Shown: positions 16,608 through 25,479 of the stretch, piece after piece
Layout of the letters: the number at the start of each line of letters is the position of its first letter
How positions within the stretch are numbered: the stretch's first letter is position 1
Assembly: GCF_022458865.1 (NCBI RefSeq)
Contig: NZ_JAJNMU010000032.1
Span: forward strand, 36,872-100,871
Source: Paenibacillus periandrae
GTDB taxonomy: Bacteria > Bacillota > Bacilli > Paenibacillales > NBRC-103111
Length of the DNA stretch: 64,000 nt
Direction: 5' to 3'
Translations under genes and position numbers: made by a program
The notes under the pieces: generated by a model
Databases searched by the model: none
What the model saw: only the letters and a program-made list of their open reading frames with translations
What the model was told of the DNA's origin: nothing

Positions 16608-16763
16608 GTTCAAAAAGTCGACTTTTCAGTACCGAGAAGGTTGCAGGAAGGTGAAGAAGGAGGAGCGGAGCTAAATGAGCACTGCACTTCAAGCCTGACT
16701 GCTAGATTCGATGCCGAATACGCCTCATATGAGACTTCGTGATCAAAAGGCGACTTTTTGAAC
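16608..16763. mobile_element. 156-bp MITE-like inverted-repeat element
   Basis: Perfect 13-bp terminal inverted repeats, GTTCAAAAAGTCG at 16608-16620 and CGACTTTTTGAAC at 16751-16763, bound a 130-bp core without a convincing gene. Similar sequences recur in Paenibacillus genomes in my recollection; no search was run. It lies between the promoter and the aptamer of the plus-strand riboswitch, ending about 8 bases before the aptamer. Confidence 0.6.
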
Positions 16764-16771
16764 GACCACTT

Positions 16772-16918
16772 CAGGGAAACGGGGGACCCAGTTTAAGCTA
16801 TGTTACTTATAATAGACAGCTTATAGGGGTGAATCCTCTTGGCATCTTCGATGCCCGGGGGTAGGGCACTCTCAAGCCCGAATCCGACAGCTAACCTCGT
16901 AAGCGATTTGAGAGAGAA
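16772..16918 (+). promoter_or_regulatory. ydaO-type c-di-AMP riboswitch, controls 153-aa gene
   Basis: The plus strand carries the same ordered blocks as the divergent copy: AACGGGGGACCC, GGGGTGAATCC, GGGTAGGGC, GCCCGAATCCGACAGC and TAACCTCGTAAGCG. Edges are approximate. A terminator and the 153-aa gene follow. Confidence 0.93.
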
Positions 16919-16957
16919 GCACACTCGTGTCTCCCTGACCTTATTTAATCATGCAAA

Positions 16958-17005
16958 GGAAGCCCGAGAGTAGAGTTTCTCTGCTCTCGGGCTTCCCTTT
17001 GTTTT
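16958..17005 (+). terminator. Terminator of the plus-strand riboswitch
   Basis: GGAAGCCCGAGAG pairs perfectly with CTCTCGGGCTTCC over 13 bp, followed by CTTTGTTTTG. It sits between aptamer and gene, as expected for an OFF-switch. Confidence 0.85.
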
Positions 17006-17041
17006 GTCCAAATTCAAGAAATATAGAGGAGTGCAAGTATC

Positions 17042-17503
17042 ATGCTAAAGCTCGCCGACCCATTGACCGTACCCACTGAATTTTCCTTGGTACCCTACAA
17101 AATCGGTTCTATGGAGATTTACCAATTTGATTGTTTTCTTTTGAAAAACCGAATCCCGCAAATCACTTCCGATGGCTCCTGCGGATTATTGAAAATATCC
17201 AGCCGCGGATGGAATGGTTGGGCAGAATGGAATCTTCCCTGCTGCGGCAATAAATTCGACCTGATCCAATGGGCTTCGGTTTTAATCAAATTAAAGGGAC
17301 TTTCCATTACCGATGCATTTGCTTTTGTAAATACCAAACAGCAGGCATGGGGAACTGAGCGGTGTGAGTTGGTCAAAGCCGCTTTACATGACCTTGTCAC
17401 TCAAATCCATAATCAGAATACCAAGCAGCCATCTGATGCCAATGGCATCATTCTGGAACGTTCCAGGCTAATCGAACAGTCACGATCTTATTTTTCCTTT
17501 TGA
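17042..17503 (+). CDS. Unrecognised 153-aa protein under c-di-AMP riboswitch control
   Basis: Starts at ATG 17042 behind GAGGAG. No signal peptide or membrane helix is seen. The segment LLKISSRGWNGWAEWNLP faintly recalls the N-terminal capping domain of enolase-superfamily enzymes, but the catalytic barrel is absent; this is a weak resemblance only. It carries five cysteines and a polar, Gln/Asn-rich tail. Genes behind this riboswitch class mostly serve potassium or osmolyte transport and cell-wall work, so a role in one of these is inferred. Confidence 0.75.
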   Translation: MLKLADPLTVPTEFSLVPYKIGSMEIYQFDCFLLKNRIPQITSDGSCGLLKISSRGWNGWAEWNLPCCGNKFDLIQWASVLIKLKGLSITDAFAFVNTKQQAWGTERCELVKAALHDLVTQIHNQNTKQPSDANGIILERSRLIEQSRSYFSF

Positions 17504-17514
17504 ATAGGATCAGA

Positions 17515-19293
17515 TTAAGGTCTGCTTAATTCAGTCAATAGACGTTTGGCATCTCCATTTTCTGTTTTGAAGATTTCGTATACTTTTAAAGTCAGCGGCG
17601 TGTCAAACTGTTCAGAATTTCCGGCAAAGGCAATATTGTTCTCTCCAGTAACCAGGCGTTCCTGCCCAATCAACGATTTCACAGAGGTGCCCACGAGCCT
17701 TCCCAATGAATCATGCAGTTCAAATTGAAGCTGCGGGAAGCTTTCATCTACCTGGGTCTCTTTGATACGTTCAATATCGAAGAAAAACTTGCCTTTATAC
17801 GTATATTGATGAGTCGCTGAATTGAACAAGAAGGAAATGTCCCACCGTTCGATCGCTACATTAAATGGATATAGACTAAATTTGTCTTCTTTGTCCGGTG
17901 CCTGTAAATTAACGCTGTAGGCGGCAATTGTTGATTTGTACGGTGCTTGTGCCGTTGTATCCTGAAGCTTTAAGGCAAGCCCCGTTCCAGTCTCGGTCGC
18001 TGGTACCACATACGTGTAATTGATGGTCGTTCCTGTGTTGGGCAGCACAGACGTTGCCGCCAGCACTTGCCGTCTGCCACTGTATTGGTAACCTCCGCTG
18101 CCGATCAATTCCGTTTGAAACATAGGGATAGCGAGCGGTCGGGCACTTTGGTTATACAAACGGAATTTAGCTGTTACTTGCTTGCTGCCTTCATCCTGGT
18201 TTTCGTTCATATGAAGCTCAACCAATGAAACCTGTAAATCTGGATGGATAAGTTCACTTCGCATATCGAATTTCATGGAGGTACCTAATGCATAAGCTTC
18301 ATAATTTTGTGGAGCAGTATCGCCCGGGAGCAATATATTCAGTCTGCCCACTTGATAACTAACCACGCTGGAAGCTCCTGATGTAAAGCTTTCAGCAGTC
18401 AACAGATTCAAGCTTAGCAGCTCTGTATCCTGATCGGTTGGAATTGCGTAATGCAAATACTTTTCTTCTTTGGCATCCAATTGAATCGTATCTTTCTCTA
18501 ATCGGCTGCCTGTAAACACCTTTTTATCGTTTTTCCCATCTATGGCAAAATCGGGTACGGTTTCCCGTTGACTCGACGGGTTATAAGCCAGTAATTGAAC
18601 GACGTATACATTACCCGTCTTGGTAGATTCCTTATGGATATCTACGGGTGTGTATTCGATTGGGGAATCCAATGCAGGAATCCGGAAAGCGTCAGACCAC
18701 TTGCGGATCGCAGCTGAATCAGTCATGGACGTATCTACACCATGCCAAGGCTGGATTGTAATCGGGACTGAGGTCATGAGTGTTTCTTTCTTGGGATATA
18801 CATAGTAATCTACATCCGTCCAATTGACTTCACTAATGGTTATTTTCTCAGCACGATCCAATACGACCATGTAGCTAATATCGGTTGTGGTCTGGGGCTG
18901 TATGACTCTCGGATTTGCTGTGCTTGACTGCAGCGTATAGGTTATCCCTTTGCTGGTGCGTGCACGGACCTCATAATCGGGAACCTTGGTGATCGAGGTG
19001 CTTGTATTTTCCATTTTGATCACAATACCGATCCGGGTACCTCCAAGAATTTCCTCTGTCAAAACACTTTTGATCTGTACATTCAATACATCCGTCAAGG
19101 GATATACGGCAGCAATGGGTTGAACGGTTTGTGCAGGACTGAGCCTTGAAGCTGTTTGTTGGCTGATGGGTACAGAACTATTCGTTCCCAAGCTCGTGGT
19201 TACGGCTACCTCTGCAAAAGCAGGGCTCATGAAGCCAGTGATCGATGCCGATAACACGGCTGATGCTACGATGACGGTTAACCTTCTATTCAT
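17515..19293 (-). CDS. Large exported protein of the RND efflux operon
   Basis: 592 aa with a classical signal peptide ending AFA before EVAV. The mature part is beta-rich and looks like repeated Ig-like modules (VQIKSVLTEEILGGTRIGIVIK; a second similar region near residue 350), with no recognised catalytic motif. The start is preceded by GGAGGAG. It is the last gene after the membrane fusion protein, 32 bp away. Gram-positive bacteria lack an outer membrane channel, so an exported partner in the wall is a plausible role (inference). Confidence 0.8.
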   Translation of the reverse strand: MNRRLTVIVASAVLSASITGFMSPAFAEVAVTTSLGTNSSVPISQQTASRLSPAQTVQPIAAVYPLTDVLNVQIKSVLTEEILGGTRIGIVIKMENTSTSITKVPDYEVRARTSKGITYTLQSSTANPRVIQPQTTTDISYMVVLDRAEKITISEVNWTDVDYYVYPKKETLMTSVPITIQPWHGVDTSMTDSAAIRKWSDAFRIPALDSPIEYTPVDIHKESTKTGNVYVVQLLAYNPSSQRETVPDFAIDGKNDKKVFTGSRLEKDTIQLDAKEEKYLHYAIPTDQDTELLSLNLLTAESFTSGASSVVSYQVGRLNILLPGDTAPQNYEAYALGTSMKFDMRSELIHPDLQVSLVELHMNENQDEGSKQVTAKFRLYNQSARPLAIPMFQTELIGSGGYQYSGRRQVLAATSVLPNTGTTINYTYVVPATETGTGLALKLQDTTAQAPYKSTIAAYSVNLQAPDKEDKFSLYPFNVAIERWDISFLFNSATHQYTYKGKFFFDIERIKETQVDESFPQLQFELHDSLGRLVGTSVKSLIGQERLVTGENNIAFAGNSEQFDTPLTLKVYEIFKTENGDAKRLLTELSRP

Positions 19294-19325
19294 TCGTTTC
19301 GTTCTCCTCCTGTGACAAGCATGGT

Positions 19326-20576
19326 TTATTGAGCTAGCTGTACTTTTTCTTTATCCTTCAGTTGATTCTGCCCGGAGGTTATAAGCGGCTCACCTTCCTT
19401 GACACCGCTTATGACCTCTTGATACGTATCACTTAAACGACCCAGCGTGACCTTACGCTTCTCCACGGTATCTCCCGCCATAACAAATACGAAGCTCTCT
19501 CCACTTTCACGAACAATACTTAAGGTAGGCACGGTGACTACGATTTGATCCTGATCCTCTGTCAGCAGAACCTGAGCCTTCATTCCCGGCTTGAACTTGC
19601 GATCCTGATTGGGCAATTCAAGTTCCAACGAGTAAGCTTTGGATTGGGTGCTGACAACATCAGCCAGATAGCTCACTTTGGCCTTATATTTTTCAGCTGA
19701 ACCCGATATGTAAAAGGATAGCTCTTGCTTCCCGCGGACTAGCGCAGCCGCCTCTTCGGTAAGCTCAGCTTTGATCTTGATAGGATCCAGCTGCTGAATC
19801 TGTGCAGCACGGAAGCCCGGTGCAAGAGTCATACCGACTTCAATTGGCAGATCCGTCAGCACTCCGCTAACGCTCGCTCTTACTTCCATATGCTCTAAGG
19901 TCCGGTCGGCCTCTCGAATGGACACATCCGATATAAGTAAGCCCTGTTCCAGCTGTGATAAGGAATTGGTCGTTTCCAGCGTTTTTTGTTTCTGCAGGCT
20001 GCTCTGCAAATCAAGCTTGAGATTGTTTAATTGCGTTTCTACCTGCTCCAGCTGGAATTTCGTAGCAAGCCCCAAATCAAAATCGTTGCGCATTTTATTA
20101 TAATTCTTATCCGTTTCCTTAATTGCCGCTTCCAGCTTCACGATGCCGTTCTGCAAATCCTGCTTGCTGTTAGCCAAATCCTCCCGCGCTTTTACCAGCT
20201 GCTCTTTTGTTGAGGATATCGTCACAGTCGCTTTTTCTTTGGATATCAGCACATCGGTAGGATCAAGTCTGAAAATCACTTCACCTTTTTCGACGTTATC
20301 TCCGCGCTTCTTCAATATTTCCTTGACATCGCCGCCTACCTTGACGGACACATCGAGCTGTATGGAGGAGGCTATATCAGCCACCTGCTCCAAAGGCTCA
20401 CTTATTTTCTGCTTCGCCACTTTGCTTACCTTAACCTGCTTGAGCTGTACTTCCGTAGCCTGTGCCGGTTGGGCTTTGGGCGTTTCGGAGCAGCCTGCAA
20501 GCATGACCGCTCCAACTAACATTAATCCCATAGCTTTTACACCTGTATGAACTGGATTGACCCTAAATGGTTTCAT
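19326..20576 (-). CDS. RND efflux membrane fusion lipoprotein
   Basis: 416 aa. Lipobox LAGC gives lipidated C29. A biotinyl-lipoyl-like split domain (VKVGGDVKEILKKRGDNVEKG and VRASVSGVLTDLPIEVGMTL) flanks a coiled-coil hairpin at about 120-235, followed by a beta-barrel domain. This is the HlyD/AcrA architecture. It should link the RND pump to the wall side. AAGGAGC precedes the start. Confidence 0.92.
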   Translation of the reverse strand: MKPFRVNPVHTGVKAMGLMLVGAVMLAGCSETPKAQPAQATEVQLKQVKVSKVAKQKISEPLEQVADIASSIQLDVSVKVGGDVKEILKKRGDNVEKGEVIFRLDPTDVLISKEKATVTISSTKEQLVKAREDLANSKQDLQNGIVKLEAAIKETDKNYNKMRNDFDLGLATKFQLEQVETQLNNLKLDLQSSLQKQKTLETTNSLSQLEQGLLISDVSIREADRTLEHMEVRASVSGVLTDLPIEVGMTLAPGFRAAQIQQLDPIKIKAELTEEAAALVRGKQELSFYISGSAEKYKAKVSYLADVVSTQSKAYSLELELPNQDRKFKPGMKAQVLLTEDQDQIVVTVPTLSIVRESGESFVFVMAGDTVEKRKVTLGRLSDTYQEVISGVKEGEPLITSGQNQLKDKEKVQLAQ

Positions 20577-20620
20577 GGAATGTTGCTCCTTTTCGATATA
20601 TATCTATCAGCTACTCGTAC

Positions 20621-23600
20621 CTAAATGCCTTCTACTGTCGGGGTTTTGGCGACTCGGTTTTCTTTTCTGTTCATAAACCGCGAGATGCCGACATTCATTT
20701 TATCGATAAGTTCATAAATCACGGGTACAACAATCAAGGTCAGTACGGTCGAAGTAATCAAACCGCCGATAACAACAACGGCCAAGCCTTTGGAAATCAG
20801 TGATCCATCCGAAACACCCAGCGCCAAGGGCAGCAAGGTCATTACTGTGGCACCCGCGGTCATAATAATGGGACGAAGTCTTGTTAAGCCCGCTCTAACC
20901 AAAGCGACACGTACCGTTAATCCATCAGCGCGGAGCTGCTGCACCCGGTCGATCAGTACGATGGCATTGGTAACAACAACCCCGATCAACATCAAAAATC
21001 CAATCAGTGATGTAATATTGATCGACTCGCCTGAAATCAACAGCGCGATAAGTCCGCCGATCGCAGCCAGTGGTACCGAAAAGAGAATAACAAACGGCGC
21101 ACTTGCGTTCCCAAAAGCAATAACCATGACGAGATAAACGAGACAAATCGCAGCACCCATGGCAACCGCCATTTGACCAAAGCTTTCCTGAATATCGTCA
21201 TTCACCCCTTGTGCCTGTGTACGAACACTTCCAGGGAGTTCTACTGTTTTCAAAGCTTCTGTAACTTTGGTGCTCACGCCACCTTTGTCCTTACTCTCGA
21301 TTTTGGCAGTGATTTTCACATATTGCTCCTGCATTTCCCGAGTGATTGCAGCCGGCGCATCTACCTGCTTGATTTTGGCTACATCGTTAAGAGCGACGAC
21401 TGCACCGGTTGAGGTTGTCAGCTGGATGCGTCCCAGCTTTTCCATCGAATTTTTGAAATCGTCATCTACCATAACTTTGGTTTCAAAGGTTACATTGTCG
21501 AATTTGATATCGCCCAGTGGTGCCTCTGCAAGCCACAAACGTACCGTGTCTGTAAGCTGTGCCGAGGATAAACCGTACACACGCGCCTTATTTTGGTCTA
21601 CACTGACTACGACCTGCGTCTTCTTTTCACTCAGGCTGTCTTTAATCGTTGTCAGCTCCGGGAATTCCCGCATCTTCGCTTTGACCAGCTCGGCACCGGC
21701 TATCAGCTGATTCAGGTCTTCACCTTTCAGCAGGTAGGCAAAATCATCTCCAGAGCCCATGCTTGGCGCTAACAGCGCACCTTCAATTTCCGATCCTTTA
21801 GGGGCCATCTCTATCATTTTAAGCTTAAACGTTTCGGCCATTTCCTTGGCATTGGAAGCCGCTGATACCGAACCAATAATACTCGCCTTGTATGGCGTAC
21901 GTTCACCGCTTGTATTCTGCTGATCATAACCAACCATCGATTCAAAATAGTCAAACGCCGGTTGTCCGGCAGCATCCTTGGATTCCCGAAGCATCGCTTC
22001 GATTTCTTTAACCTTCAAATCCATCGATTCAAAGGACGTATCCTGCGGCAGCTTCAACGTATACTGAACCTGCTTATTGGTTTCGCTATCCGGCATAAAG
22101 GCCATCGGCAGAAAAGGAACCGTTCCTCCTATCGAAATGATAAGCGCCAGTACTGCCGCCACAACCGTTTTCTTCGGATTATCGAGCGACCAATTTAATA
22201 CTTTCTTATAGCTGCCACCCAGCTTACCGACCTGCTCTTCATCGTGGTGCTTGATCTTATTACTTCTGAGCACCATCAACTTGGCAAGCATCGGAATGAC
22301 TGTCAATGCGATGATCAATGAGGACATTAACGCCACGATCAAGGTAATGGCAAAGGGCCTGAAAATATCCCCCAATACCCCGCCAACAAAGGTTATCGGT
22401 AAAAATACACCTGCGGTGGTAATCGTGGATGAGGTAATCGCCGAGGCTACCCGTGCAGTTGCCAGCTTAATAACGGATTCATTCCGGTCGCTGACCCGCT
22501 GAAGCTCACTGTATATGTTCTCAATAACAACAATGGAATCATCGACAACCCGGCCAACGGCAATCGTTAAACCACCGAGCGTCATAATATTGAGCGTAAT
22601 ATCCAGTGATGCCATTGCGCATAATGTAGTTAAGATGGACAAGGGAATCGAAACGAGTACAATCACGGTCATGCGCACATTTCTCAGGAACAATAAGATC
22701 ATAACGGAAGCCAGAACCGCCCCCATAATCCCTTCCTTCAGCATCCCGTTGATCGATTTTTTGACATCGTTTGCTGCATTGTAAACAGGTGAAAATTGCA
22801 AATTCGGATATTCCTTTTTCCAGTTGGCGAACAATTTGTCAACATCATCGGCAAATTTGACCGTATTGGCATCTTTTCCTTTGAAGAGCGTGAGACCGAT
22901 AGCCGGAGTGCTGTCCAACCGGGCAATATATTTGGATTCCGAAATGGCTTCAACCTTGGAAATATTTTTAAGCATGACCGTGTCGCCCTTGGGGGACGTA
23001 ATTTTCATATTTTCCAAATTGTATATCGTGTTCAAATCACTTTCGATCCGAACCGATTGGGAGCTTCCGTTAAAATCGACTTTACCTGCCGGGCTCGTCA
23101 TGAGCGCAGTTTGTATACTTTGTGAAACTAGTGCTGGCGTCATGCCGTAATTATTGATCGCGCTAATGTTCAGCTTCAGCTTCAAGGTTGCTTCCTGCTG
23201 ACCAATGGAATCTACATGATCAATCCCATCCATGGCGCTTAAGGTAGGCTCGATCACATCCTTATAAATCCGGTTCAGCTCATCATGGTTCATATTCTCG
23301 TTACCATTGATCGCAGCAAAGTATACCGGGAAATCACTGCTTCCAAACTTGGAAACCTTCGGTTCACTTGCTCCTTTTGGCAGCACAATGTCCTTGATTG
23401 AGCTTTCGATATCCCGCTTCGCATCATCAGGTTTTCTGCCATTTACCAGCTCAACCGTGATCGACGAAAAGTTGTCATTTGAGCTGGAGGAAACTTTTTT
23501 TACGCCCTCCACACCCACAACCCGCTTCTCGATAACCTTCGTTACATTATCCATAACATCCTTAGGAGGGGCCGGATACACCGTGCTTATAAATACGATC

Positions 23601-23734
23601 GGCAAGGAGATGTCCGGCATGCTTTCCTGTTTCAGCGTGGATGCGGAGAATAGGCCTGCAAGGAGCAATATAAAGCTGATAATAATAATCGCTGCCGCAT
23701 TTTTCAAAGAAAAATCAGTAAATTTGTTCATCAT
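20621..23734 (-). CDS. RND-family efflux pump (AcrB/SwrC type)
   Basis: 1037 aa, full length for hydrophobe/amphiphile efflux RND proteins. Twelve membrane segments in two halves with large external loops. The family motif VGRVVDDSIVVIENIY marks the fourth helix with its paired Asp residues used for proton coupling. The closest known Gram-positive relative by type is SwrC/YerP, which exports surfactin. The start ATG 23734 follows AAAGGAG; an adjacent ATG is also possible. Substrate unknown. Confidence 0.95.
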   Translation of the reverse strand: MMNKFTDFSLKNAAAIIIISFILLLAGLFSASTLKQESMPDISLPIVFISTVYPAPPKDVMDNVTKVIEKRVVGVEGVKKVSSSSNDNFSSITVELVNGRKPDDAKRDIESSIKDIVLPKGASEPKVSKFGSSDFPVYFAAINGNENMNHDELNRIYKDVIEPTLSAMDGIDHVDSIGQQEATLKLKLNISAINNYGMTPALVSQSIQTALMTSPAGKVDFNGSSQSVRIESDLNTIYNLENMKITSPKGDTVMLKNISKVEAISESKYIARLDSTPAIGLTLFKGKDANTVKFADDVDKLFANWKKEYPNLQFSPVYNAANDVKKSINGMLKEGIMGAVLASVMILLFLRNVRMTVIVLVSIPLSILTTLCAMASLDITLNIMTLGGLTIAVGRVVDDSIVVIENIYSELQRVSDRNESVIKLATARVASAITSSTITTAGVFLPITFVGGVLGDIFRPFAITLIVALMSSLIIALTVIPMLAKLMVLRSNKIKHHDEEQVGKLGGSYKKVLNWSLDNPKKTVVAAVLALIISIGGTVPFLPMAFMPDSETNKQVQYTLKLPQDTSFESMDLKVKEIEAMLRESKDAAGQPAFDYFESMVGYDQQNTSGERTPYKASIIGSVSAASNAKEMAETFKLKMIEMAPKGSEIEGALLAPSMGSGDDFAYLLKGEDLNQLIAGAELVKAKMREFPELTTIKDSLSEKKTQVVVSVDQNKARVYGLSSAQLTDTVRLWLAEAPLGDIKFDNVTFETKVMVDDDFKNSMEKLGRIQLTTSTGAVVALNDVAKIKQVDAPAAITREMQEQYVKITAKIESKDKGGVSTKVTEALKTVELPGSVRTQAQGVNDDIQESFGQMAVAMGAAICLVYLVMVIAFGNASAPFVILFSVPLAAIGGLIALLISGESINITSLIGFLMLIGVVVTNAIVLIDRVQQLRADGLTVRVALVRAGLTRLRPIIMTAGATVMTLLPLALGVSDGSLISKGLAVVVIGGLITSTVLTLIVVPVIYELIDKMNVGISRFMNRKENRVAKTPTVEGI

Positions 23735-23751
23735 TTTACTCCTTTATCAAA

Positions 23752-24285
23752 TTACAATAATTGCTTTTTGAGCAGCCATTCCTCATTCAAGCCTTTCATT
23801 CTGGACATGTAGATATCACAAAACAATGAGATTTCGCTGAATCTTTGTTCGACAACGCGACAGGTCTCCTGATCCGCATAATTCAGACCCTCTTGTTCCG
23901 GTAAAGCGAGCAAATTCCGGTTCAGCGTTTGTTGAACGGATTTGATCTTCTCTTTGTACGTTTCGAAAACATGGATTTCAAAATCATCCGTTATGTAATA
24001 GTAATCCTTTCTGTCATTCTGAACCGGAACCTTATTGCACAAATGCCGCGATACCATATTCCGGATTTGAACGCTGATCGCGGCCTTGGACACGGATAAA
24101 GCATCAGCCATCTGCTGTAGGCTTAAGGGCTCTGCTGAAAAAAGAAGCAGTGTAAAAAGCCTGCCAACAAGCGGACTGAAGCCTTCTTTTTCCAGATGCA
24201 TGGACATAAAATGGCTCGTGCTTAACTTCATTTCGTCGAGAGTCTGTAACATCGTATGGCTGGTAGCCCCTTCCTTCAAGTACAT
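23752..24285 (-). CDS. MarR-type regulator of the efflux operon
   Basis: Up to 177 aa with a winged helix (PLSLQQMADALSVSKAAISVQIRNMVSRHLCNKVP) and an RKDYYYITDDF wing. It is the first gene of the efflux operon. The start is uncertain: ATG 24285 has a weak ribosome site, while ATG 24252 follows GGAAGGGG at a long spacing. It probably senses a pump substrate and represses or activates this operon together with the divergent TetR protein. Confidence 0.85.
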   Translation of the reverse strand: MYLKEGATSHTMLQTLDEMKLSTSHFMSMHLEKEGFSPLVGRLFTLLLFSAEPLSLQQMADALSVSKAAISVQIRNMVSRHLCNKVPVQNDRKDYYYITDDFEIHVFETYKEKIKSVQQTLNRNLLALPEQEGLNYADQETCRVVEQRFSEISLFCDIYMSRMKGLNEEWLLKKQLL

Positions 24286-24331
24286 GTAAGCTCATTCGTA
24301 ACTTTAAGAATGATATTAAAGGTATAAGCAT

Positions 24332-24349
24332 ATTATGACTGACTGGTCA
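24332..24349 (-). promoter_or_regulatory. Operator copy 1 (efflux-side)
   Basis: ATTATGACTGACTGGTCA on the plus strand, an exact reverse complement of the copy at 24427-24444. It lies just downstream of the efflux-side -10, where a bound TetR repressor would block transcription. Confidence 0.75.
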
Positions 24350-24359
24350 TTATGGAAGT

Positions 24360-24388
24360 ATAATAATGGATATACAGCTTTAAATCAA
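24360..24388 (-). promoter_or_regulatory. Promoter of MarR/RND operon
   Basis: Minus strand TTGATT, 17-base spacer, TATTAT. The expected start lies at or next to operator copy 1. Confidence 0.7.
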
Positions 24389-24426
24389 CCTTTTTTTATT
24401 TTTATTCGTCACTTAAACCGAATTTG

Positions 24427-24444
24427 TGACCAGTCAGTCATAAT
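24427..24444 (+). promoter_or_regulatory. Operator copy 2 (TetR-side)
   Basis: TGACCAGTCAGTCATAAT, the exact mirror of copy 1, ending one base before the -35 of the TetR promoter. This placement suggests autoregulation. Confidence 0.75.
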
Positions 24445-24445
24445 A

Positions 24446-24474
24446 TTGACATGCATATGTTCGACGTATACAAT
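24446..24474 (+). promoter_or_regulatory. Promoter of TetR gene
   Basis: Consensus TTGACA, 17-base spacer, TACAAT. It overlaps the first codons of the longest open frame, which rules out a start at 24451. Confidence 0.75.
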
Positions 24475-24525
24475 GGCTGTATGCATGTGATGTACCAAGT
24501 TTGGAAACAAGGAGTGTCGAACAGA

Positions 24526-25404
24526 ATGAATGACAAAAAAACACAAATTGTTCAGGCTGCAATCAAGCTGTTCGGAGAACGTGACTACCATACAACATCC
24601 GTTCAAGATATTGTCAGTCTTGCCGGAGTATCCAAGGGAGCTTTTTATTTACATTTTCATTCCAAAGAGGAATTGCTCATTCATATTTTCAATCATTATA
24701 TGGAATCGTACCGCTCTTACCTGGATGAAATTCTTCAGGAACCCACATTAAGCGCTCGGGAAAGACTATTTAAATCGATTGAATATCAATGCGAAGCCTT
24801 CATCAAAGATAAAGACTTTATTGCAATGCAGCTAAAAGGGATCACCTTTTTAAATAAAGCTTTACAGGATTTAATGATTGATCACAGCAACCAAAACGTT
24901 GTATGGTTTGACCAGCGCATCATTGAGCTCTATGGATCCGAAATCAGACCGCATTCATTTGATTGCGCCAACTTATTTAACGGGATGATCAAGGAGTTTT
25001 TTTTCTGCCATATCGTTTTCGGACATCCTATTGAAGGCGGGCAGCTAGCCGAATATTTAATGAACCGTCTGGACGATATTATTTATGGGATTCTGAGTAA
25101 ACCCACCGTTCCCATTCTTTCCAAAGCTGTTATTTTGTCTGACCGCAGTTCAGAAACAACTCGCGAAAGCTTGATTGAGAGAGCGCTTACAACGAAGGGA
25201 TGGATTGAATCGCATGTCGAAGCCCCTATGGTTATGTGCACGATGCTTCAGTCGCTGGATGTAATCGTTCAGGAGGCCAATAAAGAAGAGCCCAACGATA
25301 TCATTATCAAGGGTATGGTTAATTACCTGATTTCCTTGGCAGAGGGTGATTCGGATATAATCGCTGTATTCAACAAATCATTCGGTTGTGCCCGTATTTG
25401 CTAA
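24526..25404 (+). CDS. TetR-family regulator, divergent to efflux operon
   Basis: 292 aa from ATG 24526 behind AAGGAGTG. The N-terminal helix-turn-helix (TSVQDIVSLAGVSKGAFYLHFHSKEELL) is typical. The C-terminal region is longer than in most TetR proteins and may contain an extended ligand domain. It faces the efflux operon across 240 bp with two mirrored operators, so it very likely represses both units. Confidence 0.92.
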   Translation: MNDKKTQIVQAAIKLFGERDYHTTSVQDIVSLAGVSKGAFYLHFHSKEELLIHIFNHYMESYRSYLDEILQEPTLSARERLFKSIEYQCEAFIKDKDFIAMQLKGITFLNKALQDLMIDHSNQNVVWFDQRIIELYGSEIRPHSFDCANLFNGMIKEFFFCHIVFGHPIEGGQLAEYLMNRLDDIIYGILSKPTVPILSKAVILSDRSSETTRESLIERALTTKGWIESHVEAPMVMCTMLQSLDVIVQEANKEEPNDIIIKGMVNYLISLAEGDSDIIAVFNKSFGCARIC

Positions 25405-25411
25405 TTTACCG

Positions 25412-25444
25412 AGAAAAAAGGCTAACCGGAGTTTCCGGTTAACC
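25412..25444 (-). terminator. Terminator after pdaA-like gene
   Basis: GGTTAACCGGA and TCCGGTTAGCC pair with one mismatch around a 3-base loop, followed on the minus strand by TTTTTT. It sits between two convergent genes. Confidence 0.75.
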
Positions 25445-25479
25445 TGATTGAATGTACAATTCATTCACAAAACATGTGT

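Noticed and set aside
24451..24525. Upstream start for the TetR gene
   Set aside because: This stretch contains the promoter -10 and the AAGGAGTG ribosome site of the ATG at 24526.
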